Origin: Romanomermis culicivorax
Taxonomy: Eukaryota; Nematoda; Enoplea; Mermithida; Mermithidae
DNA: 64,000 nt
Reading direction: 5' to 3'
Assembly (NCBI GenBank): GCA_963922205.1
Contig: CAWUHX010000115.1
Span: 310,001 to 374,000 of the forward strand
The translations under genes were made by a program, and so were the position numbers. How positions within the stretch are numbered: position 1 is the first letter of the stretch; each line of letters begins with the position of its first letter. Shown here piece by piece: positions 1 through 10,106 of this stretch. Below the pieces are notes generated by a model that saw only the letters and a list, made by a program, of their open reading frames with translations, had not been told where the DNA came from and did no database searches.

Positions 1-1084
1 ATGGTGGCTGTAACTTGGCTGTATTTATTATTGTTCGCCGCTGATATCCGGCTCAATTTACGTTTTTTTGCGCCAAAATTTTGTGTACGAACTGAATTTT
101 TTCGCTAAATCTAACATGTACTTACATATGCTATATTTATTTGTATACTGTATTTCGAGCGAACTTCTGTTCCTCAGACCGATAAGTTTATACAAAGGTG
201 TAAATCATTTTCGTGAAATAAAATTGATAGACCGTTGACTTTTGTTAGGGAGAATTTTCAAGTCACATTGGAACGAAAACAAGCAGGGTAGTCCGTTAAT
301 TTCAAAGAAGCGTTGTGCGATGTGTATCAACCGGTTTCCCTTGAATTAGCTCATATGAATATTGCACTCAACAGACCCCAACCTATTATATGAAAATTCA
401 AGTGTCCGTTTGTGTGTGTGGTTCACAACACTACAAGTTGAAATATACCTATTTAAACAGGGTTCGTAGCGACCGCGAATTTTTGGTTGGACTGGGGAAA
501 CCAGGAATTTCTAATTTAATGGACGTTTTATCGTATTTTCGCAATAATTTTATTGCTTCTATGAATTTTTCATATGACTCGTCTTGTTGTTTTTTAAATT
601 TCATTTTGTGATTTCAAGCACCTTGTTTTTGGATTTCGATGGTCATCTTTTACTGCTGAAATTGTTAGGAATCTGGAAAGTCCAAAAACTTCCCGTTTCT
701 AAGATGCTTTCATTGATTGAAAGCAACGACTGTTTCGAGACTGTTTTTTACTTGTTTTGCCGTACTCGTATGTTTTTAAGACACGATTGCTGAGAGGTTC
801 AACCTTGAGAAAATTAATTTTATCTCAAAATGAGATATTTTGGGTATTTTCGTGCGCTGAGGTTCATGGTATCATTCATTTCGCTTGAAAATGAAAATTC
901 ACACTGCTACAGCATGCCAAATTTTGAAAATTGTATTTTTGGCATTTTCCAGTGCTAGCCAAGTGATATTCCAGGATCGGATCCGATTAATGAATATTCG
1001 TTTTACACAAGAGAAAATAAGGCCCAACCTGAATAGCCTACTACTGTGTTTTGTATACAGATTCAAAAATATTAGCTTGGCTAT
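1..1084. other. AT-rich stretch, no gene recognised
   Basis: Only short open frames of 60-75 codons occur here, in several frames. None shows a recognisable motif or convincing splice signals. No inverted or tandem repeat was noticed before the satellite begins at about 1085. Confidence 0.5.
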
Positions 1085-4000
1085 TAGGCTAAATGTGCTT
1101 ATGAATTAGGCCAATGTGGCTTAGTGGGCTAATGTGGCCAATGGGCTAATATGGCCAATGGGCTAATGTGGCCAATGGGCTTATGTGGCCATTGGGCTAA
1201 TGTGGCCAATGGCCCAATGTGGCCAATGGGCTAACGTGGCCAATGGGCTAATGGGCTTATGTGGCCAATGGTCTAATGTAGCCAATGGGCTAATGTGGCT
1301 AATGGGCTTATATGACCAATGGGCTAATGTGGCCAATGGGCTAACCTGGCTAATGTGTCTAATGGGCTTATGTGGCCAATGGTCTAATGTAGCCAATGGG
1401 CTTATGTGGCCAATGGGCTAATGTGGCCAATGGGCTAATGTGGCCAATGGCCCAATGTGGCCAATGGGCTAATGTGGCCAATGGGCTAATATAGCTAATG
1501 GGCTAATGTGGCAAAGGGCTAACATGGCCAATGGGCAAATGTGGCCAATGGGCTAATGTGGCCAATGGGCTAATGTCGCCAATGGGCTAATGTGGCCAAT
1601 GGGCTAATGTGGCTAATGGGCTTATGTGGCCAATGGTCTAATGTAGCCAATGGGCTTATGTGGCCAATGGGCTAATGTGGCCAATGGCCCAATGTGGCCA
1701 ATGGGCTAATGTGGCCAATGGGCTAATATAGCTAATGGGCTAATGTGGCCAATGGGCTAATGTGGCTAATGGGCTTATGTGGCCAATGGTCTAATGTAGC
1801 CAATGGGCTAATGTGGCTAATGGGCTTATATGACCAATGGGCTAATGTGGCCAATGGGCTAACCTGGCTAATGTGTCTAATGGGCTTATGTGGCCAATGG
1901 TCTAATGTAGCCAATGGGCTTATGTGGCCAATGGGCTAATGTGGCCAATGGGCTAATGTGGCCAATGGCCCAATGTGGCCAATGGGCTAATATAGCTAAT
2001 GGGCTAATGTGGCCAATAGGCTTATGTGGTCATTGGGCTAATGTGGCCAATGGCCCAATGGGCTAATGTGGCAAAGGGCTAACATGGCCAATGGGCAAAT
2101 GTGGCCAATGGGCTAATGTGGCCAATGGGCTAATGTGGCCAATGGGCTAATGTCGCCAATAGGCTAATGTGGCCAATGGGCTAATGTGGCTAATGGGCTT
2201 ATGTGGCCAATGGTCTAATGTAGCCAATGGGCTTATGTGGCCAATGGGCTAATGTGGCCAATGGCCCAATGTGGCCAATGGGCTAATGTGGCCAAAGGGC
2301 TAATATAGCTAATGGGCTAATGTGGCCAATGGGCTTATGTGGTCATTGGGCTAATGTGGCCAATGGCCCAATGGGCTAATGTGGCAAAGGGCTAACATGG
2401 CCAATGGGCAAATGTGGCCAATGGGCTAATGTGGCCAATGGGCTAATGTGGCCAATAGGCTAATGTCGCCAATGGGCTAATGTGGCCAATGGGCTAATGT
2501 GGCTAATGGGCTTATGTGGCCAATGGTCTAATGTAGCCAATGGGCTAATGTGGCTAATGGGCTTAAGTGGCCAACAGGCTAATGTGGCCAATGGGCTAAT
2601 GTGTCTAATGGGCTTATGTGGCCAATGGTCTAATGTAGCCAATGGGCCAATGTGGCTAATGGGCTTATGTGGCCAATGGGCTAATGTGGCCAATGGGCTA
2701 ATGTGGCCAATGGGCTAATATGGCTAATGGGCTAATGTGGCCAATAGGCTTATGTGGTCATTGGGCTAATGTGGCCAATAGGCTAATGTGGCCAATGGGC
2801 TAACGTGGCCAATGGGCTAATGTGGATAATGGGCTTATGTGGTCAATGGTCTAATGTAGCCAATGGGCTAATGTGGCTAATGGGCTTATGTGGCCAAAGG
2901 GCTAATGTGGCTAGTGGGCTAATGTGGCCAATGGGCTAATGTGGCCAATGTGGCCAATGGGATAATTTGGCCAATGGGCTAATGTGGCCAATGGGCTAAT
3001 GTGGCCAATGGCCCCATGTGGCCAATGGGCTAATGTCGCTAATGGGCTAACGTGGCCAATGGGCTAATGTGGATAATGGGCTTATGTGGCCAATGGTCTA
3101 ATGTAGCCAATAGGCTAATGTGGCTAATCGGCTTATGTGGCCAACAGGCTAATGTGGCCAATGGGCTAATGTGTCTAATGGGCTTATGTGGCCAATAATC
3201 TAATGTAGCCAATGGGCTAATGTGGCTAATGGGCTTATGTGGCCAACGGGCTAATGTGGCCAATGGGCTAATGTGGCCAATGGCCCAATGTAGCCAATGG
3301 GCTAATATGGCTAATGGGCTAATGTGGCCAATGGGCTTATGTGGTCATTGGGCTAATGTGGCCAATAGGCTAATGTGGCCAATGGGCTAACGTGGCCAAT
3401 GGGCTAATGTGGATAATGGGCTTATGTGGTCAATGGTCTAATGTAGCCAATGGGCTAATGTGGCTAATGGGCTTATGTGGCCCACCGGCTAGTGTGGCCA
3501 ATGGGCTAATGTGGCCAATGTGGCCAATGGGATAATGTGGCCAATGGGCTAACGTGGCCAATGGGCTAATGTGGCTAATGGGCTTATGTGGCCAATGGTC
3601 TAATGTAGCTAATGGGCTAATGGGCTTATGTGGCCAATGGGCTAATGTGGCCAATGGGCTAATGTGGCCAATGGCCCAATGTGGCCAATGGGCTAATGTC
3701 GCCAATGGGCTAACGTGGCCAATGGGCTAATGTGGCTAATGGGCTTATGTGGCCAATGGTCTAATGTAGCCAATGGGCTAATGTGGATAATAGGCTTATG
3801 TGGCCAATGGTCTAATGTAGCCAATGGGCTAATGTGGCTAATGGGCATATGTGGCCAACGGGCTAATGTGGCCAATGGGCTAATGTGGCCAATGGGCTAA
3901 TGTGGCCAATGGGCTAATGTGTCTAACGGGCTAATGTGGCCAATGGGCTAGTGTGGCTAATGCAGTGTGTTATAAATAATGGGTCTGGCGTATGGGCTAA

Positions 4001-4410
4001 TATGGCTAATGGGGCCAATGGGCTTATGTCGCCATTGGGCTAATGTGGCCAATGGCCCAATGTGGCCAATGGGCTAATGTGGCCAATGGGCTAACATGGC
4101 CAATGGGCTAATGTGGCTAATGGGCTTATGTGGCCAATGTGGCCAATGGGCTAACGTGGCCAATGGGCTAATGTGTCTAATGGGCTTATGTGGCCAACGG
4201 GCTTATGTGGCCAATGGTCTAATGTAGCTAATGGGCTAATGTGGCTAATGGGCTAATGTGGCCAATGGGCTAATGTGGCCAATGTGGCCAATGGGCTAAC
4301 ATGGCCAATGGGCTAATGTGTCTAATGGGCTAATGTGGCCAATGGGCTAGTGTGGCTAATGCAGTGTGTTATAAATAATGGGTCTGGCGCATGGGCTAAT
4401 GTGGCTAATG
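1085..4410. repeat. 17-bp tandem satellite array (about 3.3 kb)
   Basis: The block is made of variants of a 17-bp unit, GGCTAATGTGGCCAATG, which itself looks like two related half-units (GGCTAATGT and GGCCAATG). Recurring variants (GGCTTATGT, GGTCTAATGTAGCC, GGCAAAGGGCTAACATGG) show a higher-order structure: the GCAAAGGGCTAACATGG segment recurs near 1511, 2071 and 2384. Near the right end a non-repeat insert (GTGTGTTATAAATAATGGG) appears twice, 399 bp apart (about 3961 and 4360), indicating duplication of a larger block. Because 3 x 17 = 51, translation gives a 17-residue repeat. Open frames of 60-90 codons on both strands are a by-product of that period and are not called as genes. Confidence 0.95.
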
Positions 4411-4682
4411 TGCTAAAGTAGGCTGAATCATTAATATTGCCAATAGAAAAGGCCGCCAATAGAAAGTAAAGAGTAACAAGCTTAGAATCATACAGTGCAT
4501 AATTACCTGATTCCGATAATCTACACAAGAATCAAATCAAATAACTATTTTTGAAGGCAAAGAAAAAATAAAACAATTCACAAAAAATTTAGGAAAAATA
4601 AAAAAAAATTCCGGTGCAATGTAAAACAAACATTTTAGTGCATGTAAAATCATAAGTCTGTTAATGAGTTCACAAAAAATTT

Positions 4683-5396
4683 TCAAATCGAATCATTATT
4701 ATCTTTATAATTTTGACGAAATGAAAATTCGTCCAAATGAGCAGCTAAGTGTTCCATTGTTTTTAATCCATGCATTCTCGATATCCTCTGTTTGACGAGT
4801 CCCCACAAGCCTTCTATGGTATTTGTATGAATGTCATCCTCAGTCACGAATTCCTTATTATGGCACATGACTTTATGATTGTATCCATATGTATCTAAAT
4901 TAGCATAAGTGGCCAGACCATCGTGATATATTGTAACCTCATTCCATATGTATTTCTGGATTAGCAAGACTTCTCTTGAATTTGTTGGAACAATTCCAAG
5001 AATGCATTGTGTACCACTTCGTTCCACTATCCGAAATACTAAGGTCATTTTTTGCTTTTTTCCAAAAAAGGACTCATCTATTTCTACTGCAGTTTCCTGT
5101 TGGCTAATAAGGACGTCTGATGTAAATTTCAACAGGTTTCTTAGCATAATCTTTGTGCGAATGTCACGAAATTTTTCATACCACTCTGATATAGTGTCAT
5201 ATGTAACTCTTTTCCTGATTAATCGATGAGCCAAATATGCAGGATAATCGTTTCTAAATAAATAGAAGATCATTAAAGCAGTGTCTAATGGTAATCGGGT
5301 CCCATAAAAAATCGATGCAGTTCAAATTGATTTCTGTGACTTGCAAGTTTTGCAACCCCAGATAAAATTGTCATTTAATCGTTGTTTTTTAACCAT
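4683..5396 (-). pseudogene. Merlin-type (IS1595/ISXO2-like) DDE transposase with one in-frame stop
   Basis: Read on the minus strand from an ATG at 5396, the frame encodes about 237 residues interrupted by one TGA at 5322-5324. Before the stop there is a CxxC zinc motif (GCKTCK). Directly after it comes a segment equivalent to the conserved '(R)TGSFF-GSRLPL' block, then the catalytic part: the first Asp in EIDESFFG, a second in the YHDGLATY region, and an NTIEGLWGLVKQRI block carrying the acidic residue of this family, ending with the usual F-FRxN motif. The stop sits where relatives usually have Arg, so a CGA to TGA change is the simple explanation. Apart from that the frame is nearly full length. 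No terminal inverted repeats were found. Merlin elements are the eukaryotic relatives of bacterial IS1016/IS1595. The copy is probably inactive. Confidence 0.8.
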
Positions 5397-5399
5397 GTC

Positions 5400-7053
5400 G
5401 AACGTATAGCGAACTTACTAGTGTGTGTCATCCCCACAACTCAGCTTTTGAAATATCATGAAGAGGAAGAAACAAGTTGTCCTGCGAACTCTTGCAAATA
5501 AAAATCATGCTTTTCCTTTGGCTTTGTGCAAAATGTACAATGTGTTTCATTAGCATATTTAAAAATATACAAATATGACAAAAATAATACACGAAGTTAT
5601 CGTATATGTACATATATGCATGATTGAGATTTAAAATGTATATTTTGTTCATTAGCCGAGTAAATAACTGAATCAATAAACGATCCTCTTTAGCTGTGGC
5701 GCATGCTGTAGTAGGCTATTTCGGTTGGCCCGAAAATAAGGTATCTTTTGATGTAATGTTTAATGTAAATTTTTGCATATTCAAGAGTAGTGTCAAAAAT
5801 GAGCTGTCAAAATTAGGAAAATTTTTGTTTATAGGTGCTCCTGAGCACCTTCCCATCGGATGCCGCAAAATTTTATTGCCTTATTTTATAGCTAATGCAT
5901 TTTTACAGTATCGATCAAATTTTCGTCAAAATTTTTATACCGTTTTGGGAGCTGCACATGCTCTGAAGGCATAGTATGAAAATTTCTCAGAAATCATTGC
6001 ATTTTCCAGAGGGCCCCTGTCTAAGCACACGTGATACGTTTATTTTCTGTATTATAGAATTATCAAATAAAGTAACAGACTGTAGTCTGTTTCTTTCCAA
6101 ATGCTTGTAACGCAAAAATGCTATGCAGAATTTTGTGGCGAGATAATATTGTTGTTGACTGTATGTTGGGAATCGATTAACAGGCGGCTGTAAACAGTGA
6201 CTAAACTCTCAACTTAACTTGATAATTCTTTTGAAAATAACTCCCGTTCGATGCGAGAAATGTTCAAAAAAATTTTTTGCATGGCTAACAAAATATTGGC
6301 TCTGCGAGAAAAAGCTAAGCAAATGACCAGCATTGAGGGGCGATGCGCCGGATTTTGAGATTTCACCTTTCCAAAGCACACCAATTGTATCACGATCTTA
6401 AATCCCAAATTTTTTCGTTAAATGAGGCGAAAATTTTTTTCTCCTCTCCAACTAACTTTTTTCCTAACAAATAGCCTCCAATTAATGCGTTTTTCCTGTA
6501 ATACAGTATAATGTGCCCACGCCCGGTAATTGAACAAGCAATGTATACTTAATTTTATATTTTTCGGTTACAGGCATTTGAAAAAAGACTATAGTATGAC
6601 GTACTAATTGTTTCACAAACGAACATTTTGCACTGCCAGGAAGTTTAAACTGTCGAAAATGAGAAGCAACAAATTAAAAAAATCCTGTTTATAGGCACTC
6701 CAGAATAGCTTCAACCATGATGCCGAGGAATTTTATCTTATTATTCTTCAGACACTAGTGGCTACAGAAATCAAGAAAAAATTCTACGGCATCCTATGGG
6801 AAGGTGCCCAAAGAGGGCTCCATTGGACTTTTTCGGTTAATCTCAACTTCGGTTTTGGTACTTTAAATGGAATAAAAGGTGAAAAGCACTAGAAAAAGTT
6901 TTTCATGCCTGCATATAGAACATGATCTTCTACATGCAATGAACATTCGGCTTCAGAGTAAAGTCTTTTCTGAGCTGTGATATTCCGATACACATGTACA
7001 GACCGAAAAACGCCAAAAAATGTAAAAATTCAAAACTTTGGAATGTGTAGGAA
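5400..7053. other. Intergenic, decayed repeats
   Basis: No gene is recognised. A segment at about 5834-5880 (GGTGCTCCTGAGCACCTTCC region) has a related direct copy near 6690 and a related inverted copy near 6781-6812, which suggests an old inverted-repeat element. The open frame at 5696-5974 overlaps this repeat and is not called as a gene. Confidence 0.4.
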
Positions 7054-7454
7054 CATAGTTGTTTTTTTGTACTCTACAAAGATTTTTTCCCTGGTACGAA
7101 GAAAAATTTTGACAATCTTTGTACATGTACAAAGATATTTTCCTCCAGGAGGAACGATGAACGTCAGTCTCGAGATATTGCCAATGTTGTCGTCGTAGCT
7201 GCATACAAAATAGAATCCTGATGTTCGAAATTCGAGCAATACATCAGTGTAAATCGACTGTTTCCTCCAGTTGTGTGTTTTGTTTTTTCATGCACGCACG
7301 TAGCTGATTATGGAACTGACTGATACTATCAGGATTACTAAAAAGTATTTACGAAACGAAAATTTTTTTGAACAAAGAAAAATTAAAATGTACAAAGACT
7401 TTTGACTTCAATCTTTGTACAAGTACAAAGGGGTGTTGTACAAAAAAAACAGTG
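7054..7454. mobile_element. Non-autonomous hAT-like element (CACTGTTTTTTT family), 401 bp
   Basis: The right end read inward is CACTGTTTTTTTTGTAC and the left end is CATAGTTGTTTTTTTGTAC. Both are followed by a CTTTGTAC/GTACAAAG word. A perfect 8-bp duplication, TGTAGGAA, flanks it at 7046-7053 and 7455-7462. Inside is a perfect 22-bp palindrome at 7115-7136 built on the same GTACAAAG word. The 8-bp target-site duplication fits the hAT superfamily. There is no coding capacity. Confidence 0.8.
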
Positions 7455-7462
7455 TGTAGGAA

Positions 7463-8868
7463 TGAGAATTTTTATATTTATGCGAAATGAATGCTGTCAG
7501 GATTTTTCGACATATAATTTGTGTATCTCTTTAAAAATGCGAGCATCGCGAGCCCCAGTTTACTAGGTACTAAAAGTTACTGCCAAATCACATAGATGTG
7601 GACGATTCAGTATTGAGAGATGATGCCGGGGTAAATATTACTCTGTATGCTCCTTGAAGAAATGCAAATGATAAAAGTCAAACCGGAAAGGCGTGTACGC
7701 TCTATTCGGCTGGTACGAAAAAAGACTCAGTTCAACAGTTCCATTTTCTTCACTCCTTTTTCTATATGCTTCTTGTCAATACAAGAGTATTGATCATACT
7801 TGAACGAATAAAAATTTTACTTATTATTTAATTATTAATTTTTTTTGCTTATAATTTAACACGTCACACTAGAGTCCGATCCTTTGAGAATCACTCTTAT
7901 CGCGACACTTCCCAGGATTTCGAGTACTTATAAGCAAGTATAGGGTAGTGTATAAGGTCTCGTAGTGCATTAGGTATAACATAAGCTTATATAGGCTTAT
8001 ATAAGGATACGCCGATCTTATGTGGACGATGGTAGCACATATGGTTTATATAGACCAATAATTTTTTTTTGATAAAAATTTTGTGTGCATTATTCTATAG
8101 GATGGGCTTTGGAAAGGTTGATAAATACTGTTAAAAACTGTTAATGGTAGAAAAAATTGTTGTATGAAAAATTGACGTCTATATAGATCTTATGCGCTAC
8201 CGCTTCAGGTAGTTTTCTACACACAAAAAACAAGTATCTAATTAATGAAAGACATCATTATGGAAAAGGCTGTAGCACATTTTTTAATTCTCTGCTTGCT
8301 ATCAGTAAATTTCAGGATATTTTTTGTGGTAAGACATAAAACGGTACATGGTATATGATAAGATGGTCATAAGATCAACATAGATCTTATGATTACCTGT
8401 ATAGCATAGGATCCTCGTACGTCATCATAAGGTCAATATAGATCTTATGATTTCCTGTATAACATAAGATGTTATACTGGTAATGTTATACATTAAAATG
8501 CTATAATGTTGTGCAAAAGAGTAACGTTACACATTTCATTAACAGTACTGTAAAAAAGTTCATGGGTTCACTCAAGTATGACAAGTGTGTTGGGGTAACT
8601 CAAAATAATTGAATTAGTTGAATAATTACTGATTTTTGAGTAGATTTGAAATGAAAGTTTTGATTTGTCATTAACAAGTTTGAAGTTACTTCAGATACAA
8701 AAAAATGATCATTTTTCTGAATTGGAACAATTCGAATTTTTTAAGTTGCACGAATGACTGATGCGCATGTTTATTCCGCTCCTTTAGTAGCAATTATTGG
8801 GTTATACTGCGTCTACTGTAATACGACTTTTGAAAATTCTTGGTTTTTTCGTTTTTTATGCATATACA
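7463..8868. other. Intergenic; short duplicated palindromic segment
   Basis: No gene seen. Around 8369-8470 a segment of about 58 bp is present twice in tandem. Each copy contains a near-palindrome of the form CATAAG(A/G)TC...GATCTTATG. The same GATCTTATG words recur loosely at 7980-8200 and 14.98-15.10 kb. Confidence 0.4.
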
Positions 8869-10106
8869 CACTGTTTTTTTCCACGAACTTTTTTCCACAA
8901 ATGTGGAAAGGGGTCAAATTTTTTTTCCACGTGTGGAAAAAAATTTTTTCGTCTTAAAATCCTCGTTTTTTGGCTTAAAAATGCTCTCAGGCGCTTTATC
9001 GCACTGTTTTTGAGCTTTTTCAGGCCTTCCGGTGTTTTTAGAGAAGTTAATTCATTAAAATTGAAGAAAAACTTGAAATGTTCGACTTTAAAGCCTAATC
9101 TACAAGCATTGTTGAACAAATTTTCTAGCAAACTATCCAAGTGCATAATTGACTTGAATTACACAAGAAATCGATGGTGAGGTGAGGTCCTCTATGATGA
9201 CAAGTGAAAGCCCAAAAAAGATAGTAATCTTTCCGGCGGTGTTTTCAGACCCGTTAATTCATTAAAATCGAGGAAAAAATTGAAATTTTCGAGTTCAATG
9301 TTTAATCTACAAGCTTTGGAACAAACTCTCAAGCAAACTATCCAAAAGCATAATGACTTTGAATTATACATGAGAAATCGATGATTAAGTCCTCTATGAT
9401 GACAAGTGAGAATCCAAAAGGGATATTAATCTTTCCGGCGCAAAGCGCCGGAAATATTTTTTGGGTATTGATATTCTGCAATGCTAGAAAATCAATTTTC
9501 CGAACATTTGTTTCAAGAATTAGATTTGAATTTTGTGTTTAAAAGTCGTAATTTCGAGAATTTTACTTGAAAAATTTTAAAACCAGTATAATTTATTTGT
9601 AAACTCTCATACTTGATCGAAAATATATGAGTGAGCAGAGTATAAATTTCCGAAAGATATTTCCATGAAGCGTTTGAATTGATTTCACGTTAGAAAAGAA
9701 ATAATTGCATCAAAACGCTTAGAGACTTGACGTATTGATTTTCCTCCAAAGGAAAAAATGTGGATCTTCATTAAATATCATAAAATATTGAAGATTACCA
9801 ATGAAAACATGAGATAATACGTTCAAGATGATGAAAACTATTATAGATTATATGATAAATAACGGTAGACATGCTAAAAGCCGCGCCTGAGCTAAGTAAT
9901 GCATTATAATTATTATTAAAGCTATAATCGGCGCGAAGCCCCGGAAAATTTTGAGATTATGACCTACTAAAATGAACCAAAATGCATCTTTTCTGTATCC
10001 GATCACCAAAATTGTCTTCCCCAAATGGGGAAAGAGCCCAAAATTTTTTTCTTTTTTCCGAATTTTTTTTCCCGAAAAAGCACGATTTGGGACAAAAAAA
10101 ACAGTG
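8869..10106. mobile_element. Non-autonomous element, CACTGTTTTTTT family (1.24 kb)
   Basis: It begins CACTGTTTTTTTCC and ends with the inverse, AAAAAAAACAGTG. Its body matches, in inverse orientation, the element at 38592-39605: the same mirrored 'CCCCAAATGGGG/CCACAAATGTGG' word near the end, a segment containing TTAATTCATTAAAATTGA (duplicated here at about 9045 and 9255), and GGCGC...GCGCC hairpins near 9437 and 9931. No matching flanking duplication was found, so the ends may be composite. Confidence 0.6.

Noticed and set aside
1181-3900. Open frames of 60-91 codons on both strands inside the 17-bp array
   Set aside because: They arise because 17 bp is not a multiple of three and the unit lacks stops in some frames. 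They encode only a 17-residue repeat and have no start or splice context.
1085-4410. CRISPR-like array
   Set aside because: The units are contiguous and there are no unique spacers. The context is eukaryotic.
4683-5273. Bacterial contamination, because of the IS1595-like transposase
   Set aside because: Merlin elements are common in animals, and the surroundings are plainly the same AT-rich eukaryotic DNA.
8797-9180. 127-codon plus-strand and 96-codon minus-strand frames
   Set aside because: They overlap a repeat also found at 38.6-39.6 kb, and both strands are open because of T/A-rich low-complexity sequence.
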